A stretch of 64,000 nucleotides of DNA from Bin5 sp965220715 (lineage in GTDB: Bacteria; Chloroflexota; Anaerolineae; Caldilineales; Caldilineaceae), in NCBI GenBank assembly GCA_965220715.1, contig OZ244843.1, forward strand, positions 4,464,001 to 4,528,000, in the 5' to 3' direction. The notes beneath the pieces are model-generated. The model was not told the origin of the DNA, did no database searches, and was given only the letters and a program-made list of their open reading frames with translations. A program made the position numbers and the translations under genes. Shown in pieces: positions 29,588 through 39,152 of the stretch (its first letter is position 1; every line of letters starts with the position of its first letter).

Positions 29588-30485
29588 TCAGTCTCCCAAG
29601 TTCATCAACAGTTTTTGTGCCACGTGCCCGGTCGATAGCGATACGCAAAGCGCGCTGTGTCAGCACAGCTGACAGGTGTTTGCGCTGGGGGATAGTTCCA
29701 CGCATATCGCTGATAGGTCTCGCTGCGGCCTTGGCCAATTCGGCGGCCTTGGCCAGTGTCTCTTCGGAGACTGGTTGACCGGCTAACGCGTCGCCCGCCC
29801 CCTGCACCGACAGCGGTATTGGCGCGACAGCGGCCAGTGCGACACGCGCGGACTGGATCGTACTCTTGTCATCGCTCAGGACAACAGAAGCGCCCGCGCC
29901 GACAACGGCGATGTCCATTTCGTTGCGTGGAATGAAGCGCAGATAGGCTGCGCCGAAGTTCGCGGGAGGCGTGGGAAACTCCAGCGCGACCAGGAACTCG
30001 CCATTTTCCAGTACATTGCGGCCCGGCGCCGTGCAGAAGTCCTCCACTGCGACTGAGCGAGGGCCGTTGGGGCCGGCAATATGACAGGTGACGTTGTGAA
30101 CGATGAGATTGGGAATCGAATCGGCAGCCGGAGAAGAGTTACACAGGTTACCGCCGAGGCTGGCGCGTCCCTGGATCTGCGTGCCGCCGATCAGGTGCGT
30201 CGAATCGATCAATGCCGGATAGGCGTCGCGAACGGCCTGAGCGGCGTTGATCTGGTGGCAGGGTACGGAGGCGCCCAGGGTCAGGCCATCGCCGCTGATT
30301 GAGATTGCCATCAATTCGGGAATCCGCTTCAGGTCGACAACTGTGTCCAGTGCAAGGCGCCCTTCCTGGAGCTGGGCGATCAGATCCGTACCGCCGCTCA
30401 GCGGTCGGGCCATCTTTCCCCCAGCAGCAAGTGCCGATATTGCCTCGTCCACATTTTTGGGTGTTACAAAATCAAATGCTTGCAA
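29574..30485 (-). CDS. Xanthine dehydrogenase family FAD-binding subunit
   Basis: A 303-residue medium subunit. The N-terminal domain begins FDFVTPKNVDEAISAL, with FAD-binding PLSGGTDLIAQLQEGRL and GGNLCNSSPAADSIP; the C-terminal CO-dehydrogenase flavoprotein domain ends near MRGTIPQRKHLSAVL. It receives electrons from the iron-sulfur subunit and reduces an external acceptor. The start codon is TTG, supported by AGGAGG eight bases upstream. It is the first gene of the four-gene hydroxylase unit. Confidence 0.93.
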   Translation of the reverse strand: MQAFDFVTPKNVDEAISALAAGGKMARPLSGGTDLIAQLQEGRLALDTVVDLKRIPELMAISISGDGLTLGASVPCHQINAAQAVRDAYPALIDSTHLIGGTQIQGRASLGGNLCNSSPAADSIPNLIVHNVTCHIAGPNGPRSVAVEDFCTAPGRNVLENGEFLVALEFPTPPANFGAAYLRFIPRNEMDIAVVGAGASVVLSDDKSTIQSARVALAAVAPIPLSVQGAGDALAGQPVSEETLAKAAELAKAAARPISDMRGTIPQRKHLSAVLTQRALRIAIDRARGTKTVDELGRLNGHV

Positions 30486-30601
30486 AGAACTACCTCCTCG
30501 ATTGGTTCGCGTGATGAAAACACTATGGGTAAATTGCTTATTGATATCCGAGTTGGGCTACGAAGGTATCGAGTAAATGACAAGGAGCCTGTTTCGGTTC
30601 A

Positions 30602-30610
30602 GTTATACCA
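30602..30610 (-). promoter_or_regulatory. Extended -10 promoter for the molybdenum hydroxylase unit
   Basis: On the minus strand TGG-TATAAC forms an extended -10 about 115 bases upstream of the FAD-subunit start. The -35 region (TTTTCC at 18 bases) is weak. Confidence 0.4.
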
Positions 30611-30755
30611 TAAAATCAGTCGAGAGGAAAACCCGCCTTACATATTTTCTCGTTAGCCGTCCGATGGGCAGTTTTGCTTCAACATGAAGTATCATGCTGC
30701 CGCCCGGATAGACCGCGACTGCGTGAGAATGCACCTCTCAAATTGGCCCGATTCG

Positions 30756-33413
30756 ATGAAACTGCTCTATCTTGCCATAGCCTATCTTGTGGGCATAGCC
30801 GCCGGACAGCTCCTTTGGCAACAAGGATGGTTTGGTTGCGGCGTCGCCAATCGTTATTGGTTGATGGCGTTAGCTCTCATTCCCGCATGTCTGTGGATGG
30901 ATGCCAGGGACGTAGCCAAGATTGCAGAGCCTATGCGCTGGCCGGCGGCTGCCGGTTTTATTCCGCCGCGCGGGACACCCTCCAACTGGCTGATTGGCGG
31001 CCTTGTGTTGGCCGCTCTGTGCGGAATCTTGCGCCTTGCTTCGCACCCGCCCCAACCCTGCCTCGGCCCATCCGATCTGGCATTTTATAACAGCGACGAA
31101 GGGGAGAGCGGTATCCCGCAGGTGACTGTGGATGGCTATGTAGCGAGTTATCCGATTCTAAGAGACGGCCGGCGGCGGCTGGACATTGAGGTGGAGTGGC
31201 TGGAGCTTGACGGCGAGAGGAAAAAGACCGACGGGCGCCTGCGACTTCAGACAGGGGGCGTCTACAGCTTTCGCTACGGCGAAAGTGTGCGGGTGAAAGG
31301 CCAGCTGACGGAGCCGCCGGTCTTAGAAGACTTTGATTACCGGGCCTACCTTGCGCGCAAGCAGATTCACAGCCTGATGCTGCGGCCACGCGTCGAACCG
31401 CAGCCGGGGATGCTGCGCGGCGGGTTCCTGCTGCAGTTTGTTTTTGGATTGCGCGATCGCGGCGAGAGGCTGCTAAACCGGTTGCTTCCGGAACCCTTCG
31501 CGGCGCTTGCCAACGGCATGCTGTTGGGGATCGAAGCAGGCATTCCCAATGAATTGTACGAAAAGTTCAACCTTACGGGCACCAGCCACGTGATTGTAAT
31601 CAGCGGCAGTAATGTCGCGCTCGTGGCCGGCGTGCTTATGGCGCTGGGTATCAAGTTGTTTGGCAAGCGCGGCGCGCTGTGGCCGGCGCTGGGCGGCCTA
31701 GCCTTATACACGCTCCTGGTGGGCGGCGACGCCGCGGTAATGCGGGCGGCGTTGATGGGCGGCCTGTTCGTTGTGGCCACGGTGCTGGGACGTCAGAGCA
31801 CTGCACTCGTGAGCCTGGCCGCAGCCTGCTGGGCGATGACGTTGTGGAATCCTCTCATGCTTTGGGATGTGGGCTTTCAGCTCAGTAGCGCGGCGACGCT
31901 CGGCCTTATCCTGATTGGCCCCGTACTTACCGACAGCTTCACGTCGTTTTGGCGCAAAGTGGCGAATGGCTTGCGGCGGAGGAGAGATACGCCCGATAGT
32001 CCCCAGGCGGACTTTCTCATACCCAGATCAGTCGGAGACTTGCTGCGGGATAGTCTGCTGATGACGATCGCGGCCAGCGCAACCACCCTTCCCCTGATCG
32101 TCCACTACTTTGGGCGTCTCAGCTTGATAAGTCTGCTCACCAATCTGCTTATCGCGCCGGTGCAACCATGGATAATGATAGCTGGCGGCCTCGGGTTGAT
32201 TGTAGGGCTCGTCGGGCTGGAACAGGTTGCACAGTACTTATTGATGATACCTTACGCCAGCCTGTGGTGGACGACGATGATCGTGAAATGGAACGCGGCC
32301 TTCCAGGGCGGCAGCGTCGAGGTCGACGGGTACGGGGAAGGTCCCATGGCTCTTACATACGCCGCTATTCTGGGGTTGTACTGGCGAAAGCCCATGGCGG
32401 GATTTTTGAGCCGTCTTGGTCATAGGGCCGTCCGATTTTCTACTGCGGAACACAGAGAGACCTCCGCAGGCTGGCAGTTGGCGAACCTTGTTAGAGCGTT
32501 GCCGCCCTGGACGTTTGGCATCTTGGCGGTGGTTGGCGGCCTGCTGTGGTGGTTGGCCTTGACGCAGCCGGACGGTCAACTTCACCTTCACTTCCTGGAT
32601 GTTGGCCAGGGGGATGGCATCTTTATCCAGACGCCCAGCGGGCGCCAGGTACTGATCGACGGAGGCGATGACAGCCAGCAGCTGTTCGCTGAACTGGGAG
32701 CGGTGATGCCGTTCTGGGACCGGCAGATCGATCAGGCGATCGTTACCCATCCTGACTGGGACCACATGGGCGGCCAGATCGACTTGCCCGGACGATTCAC
32801 GCTCGGCCAGGCGATCATCAGTGAAAATGTACGCGGTCACAAGGATTCGCAGCTCTGGCTGGCTGCTCTGAATGCGGATAATGTGCCGGTAGTGGGATTG
32901 CAGCAGGGCGGCTGGCTGGATCTTGGTGATGGCGTGGCGCTGTGGGCACTATGGCCGCCGCGGGAAGAGGAATTACGGGGATTGGACGAGAATGACAAGA
33001 ACGAGCGGTCGCTGGTGCTGAAGCTGGTCTATGGTGAGTTTTCGGCGCTGTTGACGGGCGATACCGGCCTGCCCAGCGAGGAGCGTCTGCTGCGCGAGGG
33101 GCAGCCGGTCGCCGCGCATGTGCTTAAGGTCGGGCATCATGGCAGCGAACACAGCAGCAGCCCGGCATTTGTCGAGGCGGTAGGCCCCAGTGTAGCGGTC
33201 ATCCAGGTCGGCGCCGAGAACCGGTACGGTCACCCGGACCCAAAGGTGTTGGAGCTACTGGGCGGGCGGCTGGTTCTACGCAATGACAGGGAAGGGCGCA
33301 TCCACATACGCAGTGACGGTAGGCTGATGTGGATCGAGGCGGAGAACGATGAGATATCTGCATGGCTGAAACGGAGCGAGACGGCTCATTCACCCGGTGT
33401 AGTTGAGAAATGA
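30756..33413 (+). CDS. comEC: ComEC/Rec2-type DNA uptake channel
   Basis: An 885-residue membrane protein. An N-terminal membrane anchor precedes an OB-fold-like domain (about 75-210) and the competence domain with many helices (SHVIVISGSNVALVAGVLM, then GGDAAVMRAALMGG). A metallo-beta-lactamase-like domain follows with LDVGQGDGIFIQ, VTHPDWDHMGG and VGHHGSEHSSSP, whose histidines and aspartates bind metal and probably degrade the non-transported DNA strand. The ATG at 30756 matches family N-termini; in-frame ATGs at 30684 and 30729 are possible. It is the only natural-transformation gene in the window. Confidence 0.92.
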   Translation: MKLLYLAIAYLVGIAAGQLLWQQGWFGCGVANRYWLMALALIPACLWMDARDVAKIAEPMRWPAAAGFIPPRGTPSNWLIGGLVLAALCGILRLASHPPQPCLGPSDLAFYNSDEGESGIPQVTVDGYVASYPILRDGRRRLDIEVEWLELDGERKKTDGRLRLQTGGVYSFRYGESVRVKGQLTEPPVLEDFDYRAYLARKQIHSLMLRPRVEPQPGMLRGGFLLQFVFGLRDRGERLLNRLLPEPFAALANGMLLGIEAGIPNELYEKFNLTGTSHVIVISGSNVALVAGVLMALGIKLFGKRGALWPALGGLALYTLLVGGDAAVMRAALMGGLFVVATVLGRQSTALVSLAAACWAMTLWNPLMLWDVGFQLSSAATLGLILIGPVLTDSFTSFWRKVANGLRRRRDTPDSPQADFLIPRSVGDLLRDSLLMTIAASATTLPLIVHYFGRLSLISLLTNLLIAPVQPWIMIAGGLGLIVGLVGLEQVAQYLLMIPYASLWWTTMIVKWNAAFQGGSVEVDGYGEGPMALTYAAILGLYWRKPMAGFLSRLGHRAVRFSTAEHRETSAGWQLANLVRALPPWTFGILAVVGGLLWWLALTQPDGQLHLHFLDVGQGDGIFIQTPSGRQVLIDGGDDSQQLFAELGAVMPFWDRQIDQAIVTHPDWDHMGGQIDLPGRFTLGQAIISENVRGHKDSQLWLAALNADNVPVVGLQQGGWLDLGDGVALWALWPPREEELRGLDENDKNERSLVLKLVYGEFSALLTGDTGLPSEERLLREGQPVAAHVLKVGHHGSEHSSSPAFVEAVGPSVAVIQVGAENRYGHPDPKVLELLGGRLVLRNDREGRIHIRSDGRLMWIEAENDEISAWLKRSETAHSPGVVEK

Positions 33414-33661
33414 GAAAGCCAGGAAAGGCCGGAAGCTGTTTCCTTGACACGGACGCGCTGCAGCCTGTCTCTGCTTCGGGTTAGGCGTCCTTGGGGTCAT
33501 CGGGGCGAGCGAGGTAGAGAAGTGCGATTCCGATGATGACGACCAAGCGGAATAAAAACTGCCGTTTGTGCTACCCAGTACGAAGGACGGCGCGTATCAT
33601 CTGTGAATGCGCTCCAACTCGTGTCCGTCTTGGTTGTGGGGCCGGATGCGCTGCGACGGCT

Positions 33662-35467
33662 TCAAGACGGCAACTTCGCCACTGCCTGTGGACGATTCAG
33701 GTAATCGGACAGGTCTGTTGGCGATTCCAGAATCAGATCAGCACTACTGAAGTTCTGCGTCTCTCCCATGCCGCACAAGAGACCTACCTGCACCGCTCCG
33801 ACTGCTTCCCCGACTCGCAACTGCAGTTCCGTATCGCCGACCACCAGGCAAGCTTCTGCGGGCAGATTCAAGGTTTCCAACACATTTAGCAGCCCCTCGC
33901 TGTTGGGAGAAGGCTTGCGCAGGTCGTCGCGGGTGACGATGGCGTCGAACAGGTCCTCGGGCAGGTCGGCGCGTTGGAAAAAGGAGTCGACTTCCTGTCG
34001 CGAACGTGTTGTAATCAGCGCCACCTTGTACTGCTGGCGCAGTTCCATCAACAGTTCGGGCACGCCGTCACGCAGCTTCTGGGTTTCGGTGGGGGGGAAG
34101 CCCCGCACACGTTGGAGCCGGCGCGTAAGCCGGCGAGCGTCATCGTGCAGCCTGAGCCAGGTGAGCAGGCTGATGATTGCCAGGGACGGGCCCTCCATCC
34201 ACGCCATAAAGCGGCGGAAAAACAGTACTCGCATCTCTCGGGGCCAAATCCGCTCCAACCTGGCAAAGCGCTGCGCCAGTTCACCTGCCAGGGACCAGTC
34301 TAGAAGGGTCAATGTCCCGTCGAGATCGAAGACAATACCTTCGATCCAGTGGCCTCCGATCAGTCCGGGGATCTGAATTTCGTTTTGCCGTTGCGTGGAT
34401 TCGAAAGGTTCCAGATCGCGCAATTTACGGAAGACATAGCTGAGAAGGGCGCGGACGCTGGCAATTGTTGGTGTGATCAGGAGGACGCCAAGCACGCCGA
34501 AAACAAGCGCGGCGCTGATGATGCCGGTAAAAGTGACGGCGGGATGCAAACGCACGCGGCGTCCGACAAGGCGGGGGATGAGGTAGACGCTTTCGACCTG
34601 GGTGATGATGATGTAAATGATCGAGACGATGATGGCGAAAGGAATATTGCCGATGGGGAGCCAGGTCGAGCCCTGCAAAAGAGCTACCAGAATGCCGATC
34701 GCGCCGCTGATGCCGGGGCCAACGGTAGGAAGAAACTCGAGCACGCCCGCGAGCAGGGCCAAAGCAGCCGCATTGGGCATACCGACGATTGACATGATGA
34801 TCCAGGTAATGAACCCGATCACGAGGGCCAAAACCAACTGTCCGCGTAGGAATGCCATCCAGGTTTCACCCAGTTCTTGGGTCAGATGCTGGACATCGTC
34901 CCGGTATTCCGTTGGCAGAGAGTTCATCACCGTGCGCTGTAACTTGATTACGTCTTTGAGCAGCCAGAAGCCCAGAACCAGGACATAGATTGTGGTCAGG
35001 ACCCCGGTTGTGAAAGTGGCGGCCAGGCCCAGCGCGCCTGCGCCCGCCTGCGAAAGCACGTTTTGAATGACTGTCCCTAATTGCTGCAGAATATCATTGA
35101 CGTTCGGGTTGAAGCCGAAGATGGGCAGGAGAGTTTCCGGCGCGGCTTCCTGCAGGTCTGTCACCAGCGTTTCAAGCAGCACAGCCAGAGATTCGACCGA
35201 AGAGACCACGCGCGGCACGAAGATTGCAATCATGATGATCAGGATGAGAATGACCAACAAATAGACCGCAACGATCGAGGTAGCCCGGCTCCAGCCGGTG
35301 CGTTGCTGCACCCAACTGACCGGTTGGTAGAGGACAAAAGTGAGAAGCAGCGCGATGATCGTCGGCTGAATCATCACCCGGAAGGCGTACAGGAGAAGCA
35401 CGGCCAAGAGGCCGAGGGTCGCCGACACCACTATCTTTGTGGTTGTACTCCAATGTTTAGTACTCAT
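33662..35467 (-). CDS. AI-2E family transporter fused to a HAD-superfamily hydrolase
   Basis: A 601-residue fusion. Residues 1-350 form an AI-2E family membrane protein with seven or eight helices and the conserved FLPTVGPGISG (about 245-255) and VESVYLIPRLVGRRV; members are proposed exporters of small molecules or Na+/H+ antiporters. After a 20-residue linker, residues 375-601 are a cytoplasmic HAD phosphatase with DLDGTLT (nucleophile Asp381, acid Asp383), a threonine motif ALITTRS, a lysine in RKPSPNSEG and VVGDTELQLRVGEA. One uninterrupted frame covers both. It follows lepB on the same strand. Confidence 0.85.
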   Translation of the reverse strand: MSTKHWSTTTKIVVSATLGLLAVLLLYAFRVMIQPTIIALLLTFVLYQPVSWVQQRTGWSRATSIVAVYLLVILILIIMIAIFVPRVVSSVESLAVLLETLVTDLQEAAPETLLPIFGFNPNVNDILQQLGTVIQNVLSQAGAGALGLAATFTTGVLTTIYVLVLGFWLLKDVIKLQRTVMNSLPTEYRDDVQHLTQELGETWMAFLRGQLVLALVIGFITWIIMSIVGMPNAAALALLAGVLEFLPTVGPGISGAIGILVALLQGSTWLPIGNIPFAIIVSIIYIIITQVESVYLIPRLVGRRVRLHPAVTFTGIISAALVFGVLGVLLITPTIASVRALLSYVFRKLRDLEPFESTQRQNEIQIPGLIGGHWIEGIVFDLDGTLTLLDWSLAGELAQRFARLERIWPREMRVLFFRRFMAWMEGPSLAIISLLTWLRLHDDARRLTRRLQRVRGFPPTETQKLRDGVPELLMELRQQYKVALITTRSRQEVDSFFQRADLPEDLFDAIVTRDDLRKPSPNSEGLLNVLETLNLPAEACLVVGDTELQLRVGEAVGAVQVGLLCGMGETQNFSSADLILESPTDLSDYLNRPQAVAKLPS

Positions 35468-35552
35468 ATCATAGAGAGAAGAAAGAAGCGGCGGCCTGCG
35501 ATCCGCCCGTATCTCCAACAGAGGCGGCAGATCGCAAAAGTCACAGTTCAGC

Positions 35553-36317
35553 CTACCTGAAAATGGTGAGCCTCGTCAACGGCCAGTAACGTACCCAGAT
35601 GCGGCCCTTGATGAGGTCGCGGTGGACCGGGCCAAAGGCACGGCTGTCATTGCTATTGTCGCGGTTGTCACCCAGCACGAAGAACACATCGTCTGCCAGG
35701 GTAATAGGGCCGTAATTGGAAATGGAGTCTCCGTAGTTGGAAGGCGGCCTTCCATCGTCTCCGCCTACGAGGGCCCGCCAGCGTGGCGCGATCGCATCCG
35801 GGGGCGCAACAACATCACGGCCGTCCACCAGGAGGTGGCCCTGCTGAATCTCGACTGTTTCGCCGGGCAGGCCGACAACCCTTTTGATTATCAGCGCCGG
35901 CGACTCGGGCATATCCAGCACGACGATCTCATTGTGGCGGGGGGCATGGAAATAGTAGCTCAGTTTCTCCATGATCAGCCGTTCCTCAGGCCGAAGATTG
36001 GGCTGCATACTCTGTCCACGCACAATTGTCGCCTGGGCCAGGAAGAGATGAATCAGCGCTGCCAGGAAGATTGCAGGGAGAACGATCTGAACAATTTCTT
36101 TGAGCGCCGAAATGACGGAAACGGATGTGGATACGGCGTCCGAGTCTGGGGGGGACTGCCCAACTGCCGGACTGTCGGCGCCAGTGGGCGCGAACAGTCC
36201 GGCAGTGCCGAGGCGACTCGAATTCTCCGCAGAGGGGGCCTCCGATTGCGAATCATCAGTAGGCAACAATTCGTGAGGAATGGCCTGCTCCTCCTGGTTT
36301 CGAGTCGACATCATCAT
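35553..36317 (-). CDS. lepB: Signal peptidase I
   Basis: A 254-residue membrane protease that removes signal peptides from exported proteins. A 65-residue hydrophilic N-terminal stretch precedes one membrane helix (IVQIVLPAIFLAALIHLFLA). Catalytic serine lies in RGQSMQPNL, the lysine general base in IIKRVVGLPGE, and the box GDNRDNSNDSR is intact. Three consecutive ATG codons offer starts at 36317, 36314 and 36311. It lies 46 bases after pnp and probably shares its transcript, with the AI-2E/HAD gene downstream. Confidence 0.93.
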   Translation of the reverse strand: MMMSTRNQEEQAIPHELLPTDDSQSEAPSAENSSRLGTAGLFAPTGADSPAVGQSPPDSDAVSTSVSVISALKEIVQIVLPAIFLAALIHLFLAQATIVRGQSMQPNLRPEERLIMEKLSYYFHAPRHNEIVVLDMPESPALIIKRVVGLPGETVEIQQGHLLVDGRDVVAPPDAIAPRWRALVGGDDGRPPSNYGDSISNYGPITLADDVFFVLGDNRDNSNDSRAFGPVHRDLIKGRIWVRYWPLTRLTIFR

Positions 36318-36363
36318 CGATCGACTGAGCCTTCTATGCAACGCAATACAGGGTCAGCACCAT

Positions 36364-38622
36364 CTATCGGCGGGGTCGACCGCCGTTTCGTCCACTGCGT
36401 TCGCGTTCGCGACCGCCTCGTTCGCGTTCGCGACCTCCGCCGCCGCCGCGTTCGCCGCCGCCGCGCTTTCCACCGCGGTCCCGGTCACGCGCTTCCTCAG
36501 CGCTCCAGCCCTCCAACACGGCCTGCCGGCTGAGGCGGATTTTGCCTGCCGGGTCGACGTCAATCACCATGGTCGTGAGCTCATCGCCGACGTTGGCGAT
36601 CTCCTCCACGTTATTGACGCGGTAGTCGGCCAACTGACTGATATGCACAAGTCCGTCCACGCCGGGCAGCAGGTTGACAAAGGCGCCGTAGGCTTCGACT
36701 CGCACAACCTGCCCGGTGTAGATTTTGCCTATTTCGACCTCTTCTGTCAGGGATTCAATTTCGCGGCGAGCCTCTTCGGCCGCGAGACCGTTTTGCCCAG
36801 AGATAAAGACAGAGCCGTCGTCGTCGATATCGATCTTGACTTCGTATCGTTCCTGCAGTGCACGAACGGTCTTGCCGCCCGGGCCGATAATCTTGCCTAT
36901 CTTCTCCGGGTCCACGTTGACGGTGAGGATGCGGGGCGCGTAGGGGCTGAGTTCCTCACGGGCTTCGGGAAGAACTTCCAACATCTTTTCCATGATGTGC
37001 AAGCGCCCCTGCCGAGCCTGCTCCAGCGCGATACGCAGGATTTCAAAATCCAATCCTTTGACTTTGAGATCCATCTGCAAAGCGGTGATGCCGTGTCCGC
37101 TGCCAGCGACTTTGAAATCCATGTCGCCGAGGTGATCCTCGACGCCCTGGATATCGGACAGTACCACGTATTCCCCGGTATCCTGATCCTGAACCAGGCC
37201 CATCGCAATGCCGGAAACGGGCGCATCAATGGGGACACCGGCGTCCATCAACGCCAGAGTGCTGCCACAGACGGAGCCCATGCTGGTGGAGCCGTTGCTG
37301 CTGACAGCCTCGCTCACCAGGCGCAGGGTGTATGGGAACTCGTCGGGAATTACCGGCTGCAAGGCCCGTTCCGCCAGAGCGCCGTGGCCGATTTCGCGGC
37401 GTTTTGGCCCTCGCATGGGGTAGGCTTCGCCGGTCGAATAGGGCGGGAAATTATAGTGATGGATATAGCGCTTATCATCTTCCGGCTGCAGGGTATAGAT
37501 GCGCTGGGCATCGCCCGGCGTGCCCAGCGTCGCGATGGTCAGGACGTGGGTTTCGCCGCGCATGAACAGCCCGCTGCCATGGACGCGGGGTAAATTGCCC
37601 ACCTGTACCTGGATCGGGCGTACCGTTTCGGGGTCGCGGCCGTCGGGGCGAACTCTTTCGTCCAGGATACGCCGCCGCACAGCCTCTTTAAAAAGGCTGT
37701 CCAACGTATCATCCACATCGCGGGCTTCGACTTCGGCCGCGTTGATCGGTTCGGCCAGGGCCTCCAACGTTTCGGCGCGGATCTCGGTGAGACGTACCTT
37801 GCGATCATTACGGTCTGTAGTTTCACGCACGGCTGCATGTACTTTGTCGCGCGCCAGTTTGTTGACCTCTTCGACCGTGCGCTCGGCCGCCGCAAAGACG
37901 GGATAGTCAGTGTACTTGTCCTTCCCTAGTTCAGCCTGCATCTGTTCAATCGTCTGGATAGCGGGCTGCATGGACTCATAGGCCAGGCGCAGGCCATCCA
38001 ACATAATATTTTCCGGAAGTTCGCTGGCGCCTGCTTCCACCATAAGGATGTTGTCAGCCGTGCCGGCAACCTGCAGGCCGAGTGTACTCAATTCCATCTC
38101 GGAAGCAGTCGGATTTACAACAAGCCCGCCGTCCACATAGGCGACGGAGGCAGCGCCGACCGGCCCGGCCCAGGGGATATCGCTGAGCGAGAGGGCAGCT
38201 GAAGCGGCGATGATGGCCAGCGTATCGATAAGATGCTCGCCATCCGAACTGAGCGCGGTGAGGATGACCTGGGTTTCGTTGCGAAGGCCCTTGGGGAAGA
38301 GGGGGCGCAGCGGGCGGTCCACCAGTCGACAGAGGAGGATCCCTTGTTCGCTGGGCCGGCCTTCGCGGCGGAAGAGATTCCCGGGGATGCGTCCAGCGGC
38401 GTAGAGTTTCTCTTCAAAATCGACAGTGAGAGGAAAGAAGCCGATTCCCGGCCGGACTCCTCTATCCATCGTCGCTGTGGCGAGGATTACGGTATCGCCA
38501 CAACGAACGGTGACGGCGCCGCCGGCCTGCTGGGCAAGGATACCCGTTTCAATACTGACTTCTTTTTCGCCCAATGTCGTGGTATAGACTTGGGCGCCTT
38601 CAAACAATCTGAGTTGATCCAT
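36364..38622 (-). CDS. pnp: Polyribonucleotide nucleotidyltransferase
   Basis: A 752-residue 3'-5' phosphorolytic exoribonuclease of the RNA degradosome. Two RNase PH domains (first with FFPLTVDFEEKLYAAGRIPG, second with ETHVLTIATLG and YNFPPYSTGE) flank a helical region. A KH domain (KIIGPGGKTVRALQE) and an S1 domain (GQVVRVEAYGAFVNLLPGVDG) follow. The last 45 residues are an arginine/glycine-rich tail (RGGKRGGGERGGGGGR and repeats of RERERGG), longer than usual and probably RNA-binding. rpsO lies upstream, as in most bacteria. Confidence 0.97.
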   Translation of the reverse strand: MDQLRLFEGAQVYTTTLGEKEVSIETGILAQQAGGAVTVRCGDTVILATATMDRGVRPGIGFFPLTVDFEEKLYAAGRIPGNLFRREGRPSEQGILLCRLVDRPLRPLFPKGLRNETQVILTALSSDGEHLIDTLAIIAASAALSLSDIPWAGPVGAASVAYVDGGLVVNPTASEMELSTLGLQVAGTADNILMVEAGASELPENIMLDGLRLAYESMQPAIQTIEQMQAELGKDKYTDYPVFAAAERTVEEVNKLARDKVHAAVRETTDRNDRKVRLTEIRAETLEALAEPINAAEVEARDVDDTLDSLFKEAVRRRILDERVRPDGRDPETVRPIQVQVGNLPRVHGSGLFMRGETHVLTIATLGTPGDAQRIYTLQPEDDKRYIHHYNFPPYSTGEAYPMRGPKRREIGHGALAERALQPVIPDEFPYTLRLVSEAVSSNGSTSMGSVCGSTLALMDAGVPIDAPVSGIAMGLVQDQDTGEYVVLSDIQGVEDHLGDMDFKVAGSGHGITALQMDLKVKGLDFEILRIALEQARQGRLHIMEKMLEVLPEAREELSPYAPRILTVNVDPEKIGKIIGPGGKTVRALQERYEVKIDIDDDGSVFISGQNGLAAEEARREIESLTEEVEIGKIYTGQVVRVEAYGAFVNLLPGVDGLVHISQLADYRVNNVEEIANVGDELTTMVIDVDPAGKIRLSRQAVLEGWSAEEARDRDRGGKRGGGERGGGGGRERERGGRERERSGRNGGRPRR

Positions 38623-39103
38623 CTTTGTTCACCTCGAATTGAACTTTGCGCCGCTCTTTTGAGAGGCAGAGCGCATGGGCGGCGCCACCGCTTCATGCAG
38701 ATGCCAATGCCGACAACACATCCGGCGTCGCGGCCACCGGCAAGCGAGATCGTTGGGTTTCCAGGCCAAAGTCGCTACCCAGGCATTATCATCCCAACGA
38801 ACTCTCAGCGCAGTGTTTCGAGGTGCGGAACTGGAGAACGGATCGAAACGCACTTTCGAGAGCAGAGGCGATCTGCTAAACGATGGCTTCGGTCCATTCT
38901 CCAATGCCGGACCTCGGTGGCAGTAATCTGCCTGGCACAATACACTGCGCGCCGGGTGCATCTACTAACGGATGACACCAATTTGTTCTTACTGTTTGTC
39001 CGTCGCACCATCAGGCGCGCTATACAATGTCATCTGCCGGGAGCAGCCCACAGCCTCTCGCGCGTGACGGGCTGGAGCCACTACATGTCCGGCAGAAGAG
39101 CAC
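38623..39103. other. Intergenic region between rpsO terminator and pnp
   Basis: About 480 bases with no gene of protein-like composition. Plus-strand frames here mirror the start of pnp or are random. It must contain the pnp promoter and leader if rpsO transcription stops at the hairpin at 39104-39140, but no strong consensus promoter was recognised. Confidence 0.5.
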
Positions 39104-39140
39104 AAAAAAATTAAAGGGCGGACATGCGTCAGCTCCGCCC
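39104..39140 (-). terminator. Rho-independent terminator after rpsO
   Basis: On the minus strand GGGCGGA/TCCGCCC arms with an 11-base loop are followed by TTTAATTTTTTT. It starts 12 bases after the rpsO stop and should limit read-through into pnp. Confidence 0.85.
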
Positions 39141-39152
39141 CTTCCAAACCAA

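Noticed and set aside
38233..39114. Plus-strand 293-codon frame covering the pnp start and the rpsO-pnp gap
   Set aside because: Half of it is antisense to pnp and the rest is of random composition with no start signal; the gap is better described as non-coding.
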